In this document: positions 12,214-24,411 of the stretch, piece by piece | Layout: the number at the start of each line of letters is the position of its first letter | Numbering within the stretch: the first letter of the stretch is position 1 | Assembly: GCA_004123355.1 (NCBI GenBank) | Contig: SCHM01000002.1 | Coordinates: 11,567,569-11,631,568, forward strand | Length of the DNA stretch: 64,000 nt | DNA from: Amphirosellinia nigrospora | Taxonomy: Eukaryota; Ascomycota; Sordariomycetes; Xylariales; Xylariaceae | Direction of reading: 5' to 3' | The notes under the pieces: generated by a model | What the model saw: only the letters and a program-made list of their open reading frames with translations | Databases searched by the model: none | Told to the model about the DNA's origin: nothing | Position numbers and translations under genes: made by a program

Positions 12214-13942
12214 CTAAACGCCAGTAGATACCTGATTACGTAATTCGTGATGTTCTATCATAAGAGTAGAAGCCGACGGCACCCATGTGTCGCTGCTCGC
12301 ATCGGAGCCTATGCGAATAATGGTCACAGTAGGGCCTGTATTTTCCGGGCGCTTTTCCATCTCCTCCGAAATGTCCTGATGATCGGTCCACATGATCGGC
12401 TCTAGCTTGCGAAGCACATTAAGTCTTTCTGCTCGTATGCCTTCGGCTTGTAGGGGCTCCTGTCTGTATAGATAAAACTTCTCGAGTTGGAAGAGAGCCT
12501 CGCAGACGCAATCCCGAGACCCCGTCAACTTTGCCGCCTGTACTGAGTCCTTATACGCCTCTTCTGCCGCCGCGATGTCCCCCTTTATCCACCGAACATA
12601 ACCAAGCCATACGCACCGAAACGAATCATCCTTGGGAGAAAGCGCTGTAATGTCTAATTGAGATAAGACGTCATCTGCTTTACCCGGCTGGCCTTCGGCG
12701 AGATCCCATTTACAGGTTGCTAACGCATGTTCCAACTTTAGCATGGCCATGATAGAGGGATCGATGACTTGATCATCGACTTTAGATAATTGGCGCGCGA
12801 GACTTTCGGCTTGTGTCTTGGGATCCTTCTGCCTCTCTACTGCATCGAAGTATAACAAATAAACCTCTGTTGATAGTGAATGACTGGAGCCAAGGTGCTC
12901 CTCGAATTTAGACACGCACTGTGTAAGTACAATCTCGATAACCCTATGTCTTTCAGTGGCAGGCACGTCAAGGAAAGTCTGCCAGAAATCGGAGAGAGCA
13001 TGACCCCGGCCGTATAGGGCTCTGGCGAGATCTGAGCAGAATTGTAACAAAATGCCTTGTATCTCCCCCCGGCCAATAAGTTCAAGACGAGCGGCAATAC
13101 AGAGTATTCTGGTATCGTCTCTGGTGGGGGTTCTTGAAGACGCGAATCAGCAGACTGAATGGAGCATCAAGTGCGTGTCTTATAGCGACGGGTTCGACCT
13201 GACGACCCACGGATAGTGCTGCTGTCATACACCTGTCCAGCAATGACTTCAGCAGCTCTGCGGGGCCTTGACGTCCTCTAGTGCTCCAGCAGCGACTCCC
13301 AGACCGTACCCACGCGCCAGATTCAAAGCCTTGATCTAAATGGGTTCGAAGAAAACGTAACAAGTCCTCGTGAAGTTCACCAGCAGGGTCTGTCATGATT
13401 GATGGTAATTTCTCTTCGGCGTTGGTGAGTTGTGCTGGTAAGTCTGAGGGGGTTTCTGACGGAGCCGGGGTACGACAGCTGACGTCCCGGATTGCATCTG
13501 AGTGGGGCTGTTCTCCGGACTCGAGCTTTGCGTAGAGGGACGGATTCCGGGATATAATATCTGTAAGCTGTCAACCTCCACTTTCCGGTCCCTAACATAG
13601 AAGATAGATCCTTTGTTGTGCTTTTCTTCCCTCCGTCTCTGTAAACGCAGGATCTGCAACACTTCGTCGAAACGTAGGTTCTTGAAGGCGTTCCAAGAAG
13701 CAAGCTGTCTCTTGTACATGGATATACTTCAAGGAGTTAGTGAGGCTCCCCACCATCGAACCAGCACGGGGTCTATCATACGTTGCGATGAAGTCATGAT
13801 TCTCCTCCATATACTGCCTAACCTCCTCTAGCGTCTTGTTCTCCTCGACGTAGAGCCGCACGATGACATCCTGAAACTTGGGCCAATCCTCGGCAGTCGC
13901 ATATCGTTTGGAAGACGAGGATTCTCCGGGTTCGGTTTGCAT
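12214..13942 (-). pseudogene. Clr5-domain protein, frame interrupted
   Basis: Exon 1 (13942-13782) and exon 2 (from 13726) flank a 55-nt intron (GTATGA...CTAAC...AAG). Together they encode a Clr5 domain: EDWPKFQDVIVRLYVEENKT, LEEVRQYMEENHDFIAT, then YKRQLASWNAFKNLRFDEV. The remaining 450 or so residues form a helical, Trp/Leu-rich C-terminal region typical of these fungal proteins, ending in PSASTLMIEHHELRNQVSTGV. Clr5-type proteins are named after S. pombe Clr5, a silencing factor; many fungal members are uncharacterised. Conserved coding moves between frames twice downstream of the Clr5 domain: near 13565-13575, and near 13115 beside a run of five C. There are no accompanying nonsense changes. 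A consensus error would explain it as well as true inactivation. The start is the ATG at 13942 (MQTEPGESSSS). Confidence 0.7.
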
Positions 13943-15513
13943 GACAGTGATGGCTGGCAAAAGTTAATCTGAGACGATACCTCGAGTAAGAGAAGCATTT
14001 TGCGACTGATTTCGATGATTTAAAAGTCGGGGCGGCTGTGTGTTTGCCATCTTGTAAGCTAGCCACGAAGTAGAAGGCTATCTAATTCAGGTTATAGAGT
14101 TGAAGCAGACTTGATACAAAGCAACGAAAGCGGAGGCGGACGACGCCCCAGGGGACGTCGGCGCGGGCGGTGATTGGCGGGCCGGGCAGGGGCCTGCCCA
14201 ATGGGGAAATAAGTCAGCTGCACTGACACTTTTAGCGTGAACACGCGGGCTGAAAACCACGTTGGTAGGGTTTACAGCAGCTGAAAGCAGCAGCCGACAT
14301 GCAGAAGACTATTGTCTCGATTGGCTGCTGCCGAGGGATGACCAGGAAATACTAGGTAGCCCCAGGGAACATGCTTATTCTAGCGTGCCCCGAGGGAGAT
14401 GCTCTTCCGACTAAGTACAGCATGCCTATAGCATAAGCAAGTACTTCGGGAGTGTCACCGGTAGTGGTAGTGGGCGAGTCAGTGAGGTTATAGGTTATAG
14501 GTTATAGTCAGACTCCTGGTGGAGGTGGCCTGATGATTGACGCCGGCCGACTACCATTCTCGAAGGTCCCAGGGAAGCAACAACATGTGCCGCAAGCGAC
14601 GGAACTGGAGTCCGTGGCTTAGGTGCATAGTTCGCATGTTATAACCTCGCATGTAAGTACGCATGGACGAATGTGTGCATCTGCGCCGCTTCCTGAACTG
14701 TGCCTGGTGTCGCACACGGCACCATCTAAGCTGTGGACTAACCGACTCGGTCGGCGGCAGCAGCAGCTATTTCTTTGATTGATAAGTAACTGGCAGACGC
14801 AGGTTACTTCGTAGTTCTCTCAATATAATATCGACGACGCCTTCGGGTTCCGTCGCGGTTGAGCGACCTGCTGCGGTACACTACGTGCGTATAATAATAC
14901 GTCCGTATTATTGCCTCTAAAAGCGGGGGAGCTGTGACTGGGTCAAACTGGGCACTATTGTCAGATTATCAAGCGGCGATTGTAGTACGAATACATGGCG
15001 ATTTGAAGGATTTTTTTTCTTCTCATCTCCATCGTTGCCGCTCGCTGAGCCTCTGAACGGGGCGGCTGAGGAATGAAGATGAGGCGAATGATTGGTCGTG
15101 TGTCGATGGCAAAGACGGCGGAGTTGGTCTACTGAGAGTTAGGGCGAATGTGCTTCGTAAATTGGGAAGCTTGGGGCATTGCTAAGTAACATACTAGTAT
15201 TGCAGCAATGCCCACGATATCCGTCATTGGTGGTGGTACGTCAGAGCACAACCCACCTAACGCCTCCTCGGAAAATACTTAGCACTAGCCCCCAAACATA
15301 ACCTAAGCCACGCACTAGGTACCTAGTTACTTACCTAAGGTCAATGCAATTAACGCGATGCACTTAACGCGCTGCATCTCTCTCCACAGGCTTGAGACGC
15401 GTCTTTCGCCTAGCCAACCGCGTCGTGCGTATAGTAATTTACTAAAAACCGGTCATTGATTATTTTTACGACGTCAGATACCAGCCAACGCTCTAATCCC
15501 ACATTTTGTCAAG
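13943..15513. other. Divergent promoter region between the Clr5 gene and PRI2
   Basis: About 1.6 kb, no gene seen. It contains a GC-rich CCAAT-bearing block near 14150-14210, three tandem TATAGGT units (about 14489-14510), and a TACCTAGT/TACCTAAGG cluster at 15318-15340. Confidence 0.45.
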
Positions 15514-17197
15514 ATGCTCAGACAGGAATACAATCGCCCTGACCCGAAGCGGCGCAATGTCGCCGACTATCGCAAGAAACAATTTGCCGACCCGACTTAC
15601 AAGGAGACCGAGTACCACCACCGCCTTAACTTCTACGCTACCCCTCCTACCGCAGACATCACCCTCGAGCAGTTTGAACAATGGGCGATCGACAGATTAA
15701 GGAGTAGGCTTGCCAGCCCAACAAATGGTCACATATGTTGCTGACGTATCCACAAGTCCTCGCCGAACTCGAAGCATGCTCGTTTCGCAACAAATCCCAG
15801 GCCGAGACAGCCGCTCACATGAAGCCCCTGCTGAAGAAATATCTTATTCTCGAGCCCAACTCCGCGTCCACGTCCTCGTCGAAGTTCTTCGAAGAGCGCC
15901 AGAAAGATCACTATAGCCATTTCATTCTACGCCTGGCCTTTGCCTCGACTGAAGACTTGCGCCGGAGGTTCAGCCGTGTTGAGACGATGCTGTTCCGTTT
16001 ACGACTAGCTGAGGAGGGCCCGACCAGCAGGAATGCATTCATACAATCCGCCAACCTGGATTGCGAACAAGTCACTGAAGACGAGCAAAACCAGTATCGA
16101 GCCGAGCTGGCGGCTGTGACCGGATCGAAAAAGGGCGCCGAGGAGGAGACGACGTGGATCAAGGTAGACTGGGAAAGAGTGCCAGATTTAGTCGAGTCCA
16201 GGCGAGTATTCTTAAAAGCCGGAAAGGCTTATGTGCCTTCAAAAGAACAGTCGAGCATGGTAGTCGCCGAGTTTACTAAGCGACTGGACCACGCATTAGA
16301 AGTATTTCGACGCCCCCTTATCAGTGAGGAGGGGCACTTTCAACTGACCGTGGTCTAGTTAACGGCTCGCGCATTACCACGGCTGGACGAAGACGATCGG
16401 CTCACACCAATACTGAACCACCTTTCCAAGAACTTCATCACGCCAGACGCATCCTACGCAGATTCATCGGCATCGTCAGTGCCTGGCGCCGATATCTCGG
16501 CACGCAATATCGATACACTTTCTGCACACTTTCCACTGTGCATGCAGAACCTACACAGAACGCTCAGGAGAGATGCACATCTCAAACATTTCGGTCGCTT
16601 GCAATACACACTATTTTTGAAAGGAATCGGCCTGAATTTAGAGGAATGCTTAATATTCTGGCGAAGCGCTTTCCACAAGATTACAGATGATACTTTCAAC
16701 AAAGAATACCGATACAACGTACGGCACACATATGGTGATGTGGGTGGTGATTCGAATCGGCGCGGTGGTGGCTACTCGCCTTTCTCATGCCAGAAGATCC
16801 TGATGGAGCATCCGCCCGGGCCAGGCGAGGCACACGGATGTCCATACCGACATTTCAATCTCGAGAATTTAACCGCGCTGCTGCAGGGTGTAGGCATCAC
16901 AGACAGGGCCGTTTTACATGGTGTTAAAGAAGACAAGGAAAGCCAGAAGTTTCACATGGCCTGCAACCGGTATGACCCATTCCCTTACTCAATCACGTTG
17001 TTCGTACTAATTCATGCAACCGTAGTGTCTTCGAGTACGTCCATAAGAACGAGATCAAGAAAGCCAAGGATGAGGGTGTCATGACCTCAGCGCAGCTTGA
17101 AACCATCGTCCATCCCAATGAGTACTTCAAGCGCAGTTATCTGTTAAAAAATCTCGGCAAAGCGAGCAGCGAAGACATAAAGATGGAGGGCTCTTAA
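15514..17197 (+). CDS. PRI2: DNA primase large subunit, four exons
   Basis: Exons 15514-15703, 15757-16301, 16359-16969 and 17026-17197 splice with consensus sites to exactly 505 codons plus stop, the expected size. The N-terminus matches the family signature (RLNFYATPPTADITLEQFEQ, WAIDRLRILAELEAC). The C-terminal iron-sulfur domain holds four spaced cysteines: HFPLCMQNLH, YSPFSCQKIL, HGCPYRHF and HMACNRVFEY. With the small subunit and DNA polymerase alpha it makes RNA primers for replication in the nucleus; the 4Fe-4S domain helps position template and primer. It is an intact housekeeping gene, and serves as a local control showing that not all genes here carry frame breaks. Confidence 0.97.
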
Positions 17198-20100
17198 AGG
17201 GAGCATCGTTGCGACTTGGTTAAGGGGTACGAGCGGTGTATCTCCATTTTAGGTGTACGCGCGAGGCATATGCGTATCAAACAATTTGAAATAATTATTT
17301 GGCGCGAGCTCTGAGCTCGACAGGACGAAGACTTGTAGTCTTGATATCGACTTCGGGCGTTTTATCTGGCTTGTGTACCCGAACAGGATAGCAGAGAACA
17401 TCGCGACAATAAAGAAATGATGTCGCCAGCCCAATGCTGTGGTGCTGTCATCTCTAGCGGCGTTGTTGATGCCCTGTATAGCAGGCCAGCTTTCCAATCC
17501 CCTCGCGTATCCGGTAGTGCGAGGGTCGGGTTCAGTGAATGATAGATGGATCTAAATAGACTGTACGGCTACCTTGTAACTTCCTGCTAGTACCGCACGT
17601 CGTATTATATAAATATACTTGCTATGCATTGATTCCTACTATCTACTCATTGGTAATTGAGGCTATCCTCGTTATATCTAGCTAGTAATCCGTGGATATT
17701 GGAATTACCATTGACATCGACTCTTTCTGGGATAGGTTTTACTTACTTACTCGAGAAATTTTTAAGAAGCTCTGTAAAGTTTGAAGACTTACTAACATGT
17801 TGTTGACGGAGGTGGATCTCCATCCAATTCGGAGAATATCACACGCAAAGGACCCCTTGCTTTTCGGCGTCACCCAGCAAGACATGCCAGCATGTTCTCT
17901 CGCGACGTGGGCGATAAGAGGGCTGTTTTGTCAGATAACTCGGACTCGAACTAGACGAGTTGACCAAGGATACAGCTGATGCCCGTAACGCGTTATGACT
18001 AGCCGTGCGGGAAATTTTCGCGGCCCTTAGATCCGGGACTGCCGGGCGAGAGAGAGAACGGAGTCGACCCGTTGTGCCGGGCGTTGACATCGTTGCCAAA
18101 GCTAGGTACTTACGCATATAGAAACAGCATTACCATCTCGATGTTACTATGCTATCTACCCATCCCATAACCGCTTCGCTTATGTCCCGTATCCGGTAAT
18201 ATGATGCGAGTGACAAGACATAAGATAATGCCCAGCCCAACATTGCACCATGGAAATTCGGCATGTATCCAGCGAGCAACGAACTGACTCATTGCCTGAC
18301 GAGAAAAGTCCGAGACGGGGGGGAAAATGACGAGTCATCTTCAACGCGTAAGGTGGGTGTGCTTTCTACATATACTCTTATTGCCGGCACCGAACTGAAC
18401 CAAACGGTCGGTATCTCCTGTGCCCCTGTGGCCCGGTAGGCTAAAATAGCATCCCATCATGTACATACATGTATGTAAGAGTCGCGTCAATGCAGACGTT
18501 AAATTTAGCCGGTAACGAATTAATCACGTCTCTACTAATGCGTGCAAGGTATGTAAAAAAAAATAAAATAAAAGGGAAGTGGTATGTATATCTCGGTTCA
18601 TTAATCAGGGAACATATAGAACTGGGGAAATGATTGATTACTCCGGCGACGCCGTGCTCGCTTCCTCGCGATGCCGGGCCTGGGTCGCATTTTTTCAATT
18701 TCTTCGGGTCACGGACATCCCGGATCTCACCTATCCTCAAATATTGATTTTTTTTTTCTTTCTCTGCTATTAAATCACAAAGCATATCTATAAACTATTA
18801 CGGTATTCTATCTTGGCTGATAATGCGGACTCGTAGTACTTGTAGAGGTACCTAGGCAAATACCTACATAGGTAATTGAAGTGAGTTTTTGTATGGGCTT
18901 CAGATGGCCAATTTTTGATGACCCGGCCCTTCCCGTCGGAAGCCGAACTCGCGAAATATCCACGATTTGCGTCGCTTGGCTAACGGTGCACTGGCTCACC
19001 TTTACAGCTGCTCTCACTCTCACACCTTGGTCTGGTTGTCACGTGAACGGAGCCATAATGCAGATCTTAACAGGTTTATTCTTTTCATTTTTCGTAATTT
19101 TTTAATTTATCTATTTTAATTCATCTTATTTTGTTTTGTTTATTTTAGCTATAACTGGTCATTATTTTTCACTCTTCCTGAGTCATACCGTGCCACTGAA
19201 TCCTGCCCGATCCAAACTTTCGTGAGGGAGATCCCTTGGCTGGGCGTTGACGATAAGGGGAAGCTTTCTTTGGTAGAGCCAGGTGGCTCGTGACCCCGAA
19301 TGACGTTGGGTCGATTTTCACTTGCACTGATTGACGGAATTGCACGATGGGCGCGTTACGGCCGGGTCGGTGATAATCGCTGGGTCCCCCAGTCCAGTCC
19401 AACCCAAAACCCAACTACCGGACTCCGCACGACGCCAGTCACATTTTCCACGTGTAAGAGGGATCGCCGGCAAGGCCGCGACGGACGAAGTCTCATTCGG
19501 CCGTCTTTTGCTGGCTTCGTCACCCAAGATCTGATCAGGTGACGGCCTCGACATCAAATTACCTACATGCCGCGGCCCTACCTCTCCTTACCTCCTACCC
19601 CCTACCTAGCCAGCTACCTACCCAGGCTTGATGAGATGGCATACATCCATCCATGCAGGTGATACAGCGGTTCTGGACGGTTAGACGGGGGAACGGGGTC
19701 TGGTTGTCGGTGCCAGCCTATGGCAGTCGTGCGGGGTGATTTGTGATGTACGGCGCGTATACGTAGTTGAGTTGTCGGGGTAATTGGGCTGCTTGCTTGT
19801 GCCGTGATGAAAAGTGAGTGACGGAGGAGTGACTGATCTACTGATGACGGACATCAGATAATGCGGTGCTGCGTAGAACAGATCTACTCATCCATCTTCA
19901 TCCAGGTAATGATGGATTAATCTACTGGCAGATACATAGCAGTATACAAGTAATGAAACAACGAAAAAGGGACACCGTGACCCCGTCGTCATCAGATGTC
20001 CCCATCTCCCCCCCAACCCCAGAACGGCATAGTCCACACTCGACGGCGCACGCCCCCGCTCTAACGGCGGCTATCTAATGCGAATCGGAAAATGAGCGGA

Positions 20101-20575
20101 AGATCGTGAATAACCTCACTTTTTGTCTCTGGGCTCTCAACATCCTTCTCATTCCGCGGTGGATTCGAGCATTCCTCTTTTTGTCATGGTCGTCATCCCC
20201 CCTACCTGCACCGGCAACCAATAGCGCGGAAGGCGGCTACGGAATTAGGGTCCTACAGTACGAGATGCCTACATAGTACGAAGCTTTACCTGTATACATA
20301 TACCTTACCTGCATTCACGTTATGTAATCCTTCAAAGGAAGCACCGCTGTTTGCACATAGACTGATGCCCGCCTACCTACCTATTGTATACTAACATGGA
20401 ACTTGCCATAGTGTGTATACCACTTGGCGCAGATTTTAAATGGTTGGTGCAGCGTATTATTCTTGTAAACTACCCCTTTTTAATTTATTCAAGTTGGTTC
20501 AAATGCCACCACCTAGTAACTTGCTGCACTACACATGATGTGGCCTATCCAGAGGATGACAGCTCCCCGCCCAAT

Positions 20576-20606
20576 CTCTCTCTCTCTCGCTCGCTCGCTT
20601 GCACGA
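20576..20606. repeat. TC/TCGC simple repeat
   Basis: A run of TCTCTCTCTCTC followed by CGCTCGCTCGCT. Confidence 0.8.
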
Positions 20607-20656
20607 CGAACCGGGACGGCGCCGTCTCCGCGGTTACAATAAAATATCTTACCAAT

Positions 20657-20674
20657 CATAATAATAATAATTAA
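20657..20674. repeat. AAT trinucleotide run
   Basis: Short ATAATAATAATAATT run in a gene-free stretch. Confidence 0.7.
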
Positions 20675-22091
20675 AATCCCTCTGCTACCCATCCCGTCCC
20701 ATCCATAATAGTACCGGCATAACGTTGTGTATACGTGTTGCAGGATGATGAGCGATATACCGGGTGTCGGTATGGGTATGGGTGGTGGGTGACGCGATGA
20801 GAAAAATAATAACACACACAACACATACTTAACACAGCACAGAGCAACGTAAGTACAAGGGGCCAGGTAGGTGGGAACAGGCACGACCAAGCCAAAAAGC
20901 CAAGCACCGACGACGGGAACCAAGGGGAGCAGTTAGTATACTTGTACTTTAGGCGCGCGATGATGTCGTCGTGCAGTGCGCACCCTGGTCCCATATCCAC
21001 CTTTTTGCAAGCAGTTCTGCCCTCGGACCCTGATTCCCGGTTCTTAGGGGACAGATCTATAGATTGGGGGCTGAGGGGGGCGGTCGTACCGTAGTAATAC
21101 GCAGCAAGCAGCAGAGCTATGATGATGCGATGTTGCCGCGGTATGAAAAAAAGCGTCGATAGATTAAGCTAAGAGGCGCAGATAGATAGAAGAGATCGAC
21201 GAAGCGAATTGATGTCGTATCAGATGTTTCAGGCTATGTCTATATCACGCATGAAATACTGTAAAAAGAGACAAGAGAACGGGACTAAAAAAAAAACTTT
21301 AGAAAAAAAAACTTCCGTTACATGTGTCTAACTTTAGTGGTGGGAGTGAAGCTATTCCCATTCCTGATTAGATAAAAGATGTACTATAAATTCCAGTTGT
21401 GCTAGTCGAAGCTTCAGTCGAACTGACTAATGCGTGGGACTGGCACTTTTGGGGGAGGAAGCTATCTAACTACTAAGTAAGTATCCAGACTCGCGTGGAC
21501 TTAGTTCAGTTAGGCAATTGCCGACCCGAGATTTGGTCGCACTATTTGTGCCCGGTTCGTCCCCCTACGTAGGTAAGTAGGTGTAGGTAGGTATTCTCAC
21601 TCCTTCTTTCATATAGCTTCCACAAGATAAGCTCCCATAGAACAACACTACACGGTCGCCGTCGCACGTGATAAAAGCCTATCATGAACAAAGTACAAGC
21701 GTGATAGGGTTACGCCCGACTCGTCAGTCGTCACCATGTCTCAGCCCCGATGTAGAAAGAGGCGCGGTTAGAGATCGTGATAACGAAACGTTACAAAAAA
21801 AAAAAAAGCCAAAAAAACCAACACACCCACCAGAACAAAAACACGAGCTGCAACTTCAGGGTTCAATTGCAAGGGTTTTGCAGTTCTCAGGGTGGTCTGT
21901 AGATCCAGGGTTTTGTCGTATGCATCCACGTTAAGAAGTGCGTGCTTAGCCTACATCAACTTACCTACCTTTGGTAGGTTACCTACCTAGGTAGACTAAG
22001 TAGACGGCTACGTACGTATCAAATCAAGATAGTTAAAAAAGGACCCCCCCATACCGCTCCACCAACTATAGCCATGACGATCGGTTAAGAA

Positions 22092-22117
22092 CAGAGAGAG
22101 CGAGAGAGAGAGACAGA
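22092..22117. repeat. GA-rich simple repeat
   Basis: An AGAGAGAGCGAGAGAGAGAGA tract; a second GA run lies near 22958-22976. Confidence 0.75.
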
Positions 22118-24129
22118 GTGGGCTCTGTCTAAAGAAAGCTTGGCTTCGGCTTATTCCTCGACTCACAACCCACCGGCCCGCCATGAACAGGGTCAATGAT
22201 GCGTTGCGTCGTCCCCCCAAAGCAAAACAATACATGCAACCTTCGCAACCTTCCCTTCCCCTCAAATGCCCTCCATTCCATTCCCAGATCGGGATGGCCG
22301 CTGTGTACTTATGTATGTATATGTATTATGGTTCAACCGAACCCTTTTACAAACCCTTGTCGAGATGTGAGCTGTGCTGTGCAGTTGTTGTCGCGTTCCA
22401 TAGAAAAGGTATAGATGGACAGATCTCTTTGTTTTACAATCTCCAACGCCGCGAGATTTGCTCCGTCGGCTTGTAACTCCCTCTGTTGCATTCATCATCA
22501 TCAATTCAATCGTACCAAAGCAACCATACGTATGCATAAGTAAATATGTTTGTGTGAAATTGAAATATAAAAAATTGAATAAAAAAATTGAACTATCCCT
22601 TTCTCCGAAACCTTCGGGGCATGCATCTACACTGCTAGCGTCTTGTTAGTTTGTAACAAATGGCATAGTATACACGTGAAGGCGGGCGTTGGTCTGCCCA
22701 TTCCTACTTACTGCCCGGATTTAGAGTCAGTCAGAGAGAGACGAGTCTCAATTAGACTACACTGTGGAGATCGGAGACGCGCCGAGGAGAGTCGTGATTG
22801 GCCGAGACTGTCTAGGGTAAGTATAATTATATATCGAAATGACGTTGGACAGTGACCAGGGTCGCCGGCATACGCCTTGATTGGGGTTGACACTTACGGC
22901 CTGGTGCAGTTCGTATGTGCTCCAGCGTACATACAGCTGGGGGGCCAAGATTTCACAGAGAGAGAGAGGGAGAGACGCAAGATTGGTAAATTGAATTGAA
23001 TTGTGGTATCATGTCATTATTGAACAGCTTACTCAAAAATATAGCCAGTTAGGGTATTTTCCATCATAACTCATGAATAAAACAAATTCCAAATGAAACC
23101 AAGGCCCAAGGCGCAGTCCAGTCACCCACCGTCGCACCACCAAGGTTTAAGCAAGGTCCCGTCATCGTAGCCCAAGCTTCAAGCTCAGACGGCTCCACCA
23201 GATCCTACAGATAGTGGGGCAATAAGAAGTCAGGCTGTAGCGCACACCTCGCTAAAGCGCTCCACTCGCTTCAAACTGATTGCCTTGGAATTGATGCATA
23301 GCCGGATTGTGTCCGTCGCATCCGAGGACAACGAGAAGAAAAGGAATTGGGGGTTATAGAACCATTCCAGCCAGCTGGGAATTGTGTACAGTACATATAG
23401 AGTTTGGGGGGAGAAGGCCGGGTGATGGTGTTGGTCACCTGCACGGCATATGAGAGCGGGTCGAAGGGGAGGCCGGAATGAGCCCATGACAGGCAATTGC
23501 CGACATAATATTTCCATGTAGCTCCGTCGAGCTTCGTGTCGCTAATGAATGGCGGCAGATAGCGGGCTATCTGGGCCGTATTTGAAGCCAATTGATGTGA
23601 AGCTGCGTTCACATGCATGGTGGAGGGAGGTAAGCCTTATGGTTAAAAGTGGCGCCCGTCGGAACAAGGTGTAGATCCCTAGCGATAAATTTGGAAATTG
23701 ATGATCGTTGCCTCGAAGAAATAATGTGTACAACCGACGATCAGGGTCGGTCCCTGAGTCGGAAACGAAATCCATGCAGATGGATCAAGGCCGGACCGAG
23801 CTGTTGGGAAATGATGCACTTCATGGGCGCTGCCTAGTTCCCATTGGACCGGTCTTGGAGCTGTGTCCCTTCGCTGCGTGGTGTCAAGAGACAGGCTCTC
23901 TGCGATTCCGCACATAGTAATCGGCGGTTGGCTGCTTGTCTGACATAGACTGCAACTATGTTCCCGATCCTCGAGTCCATCTTAAATAGCCCTTTCCTGG
24001 GCGGCGGACCTCATCCAGGTAGTATACGGTATGGGTTGGTTTATAATCCGCTTCAAGAGTCTGAATCATCGTCGTCCCTCCATCATAAACGGTTACGAGC
24101 AAACTGTGCCGTGTGTATTTGTGAGCTGC

Positions 24130-24411
24130 TCATTTATAGCCGACAGCAGCTGCACACTTTGTGCAGTAGTATAGGTTGAAGCCAACACGGATCATGCCAG
24201 TCGACGCAAGGTCATCTGTCGAGGTTGTTTCCACATGGCGATGGCAGCGAAGGCAACGTAACACCTCCACCGAAGCTACGGGCCGGGCTTCCATGCTGAG
24301 CCTGAAAGAGGAGTCGGAGACGGATGAGGATGAGGATGAGGCGCTCGAATTGTGAGGCGGCGGACGAGTCGTAGGCATGACGAAAATGTGCGACGTTGCG
24401 ACGGTCGGCAT
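24130..24411 (-). CDS. Small CxxC...CxxC (zinc-ribbon-like) protein
   Basis: A single-exon frame of 93 residues. The first half is low-complexity Ser-rich (SSASSSSSSVSDSS). The second half is a compact motif: VEVLRCLRCHRHVETT, a short loop, then GMIRVGFNLYYCTKCAAAVGYK at the very C-terminus. Two CxxC pairs about 30 residues apart suggest a single zinc site. I recall similar short fungal proteins ending in YYCxxCAxxVGYK, all uncharacterised. The Met at residue 12 (MPTTRPPP) is an alternative start. It stands alone on the minus strand in gene-poor DNA. Confidence 0.7.
   Translation of the reverse strand: MPTVATSHIFVMPTTRPPPHNSSASSSSSSVSDSSFRLSMEARPVASVEVLRCLRCHRHVETTSTDDLASTGMIRVGFNLYYCTKCAAAVGYK

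Larger units (their letters stand above)
17198..24129. other. Gene-poor region with simple repeats
   Basis: Nearly 7 kb without a gene I can support. It contains homopolymer runs (about 18556, 18750, 21288-21310, 21797-21807), TACCTA clusters (18848-18880, 19560-19625, 20370, 21566-21590, 21958-22005), and several dinucleotide or trinucleotide runs. Short frames (for example 17249-17497 and 17839-18117, minus) have no recognisable composition or family. It may be regulatory sequence or long untranslated DNA of genes not resolved here. Confidence 0.5.

Noticed and set aside
17249-17497. Short minus frame with one hydrophobic segment (HHFFIVAMFSAILFGY)
   Set aside because: Only 82 codons immediately downstream of PRI2, with no family resemblance; likely its 3' flank read backwards.
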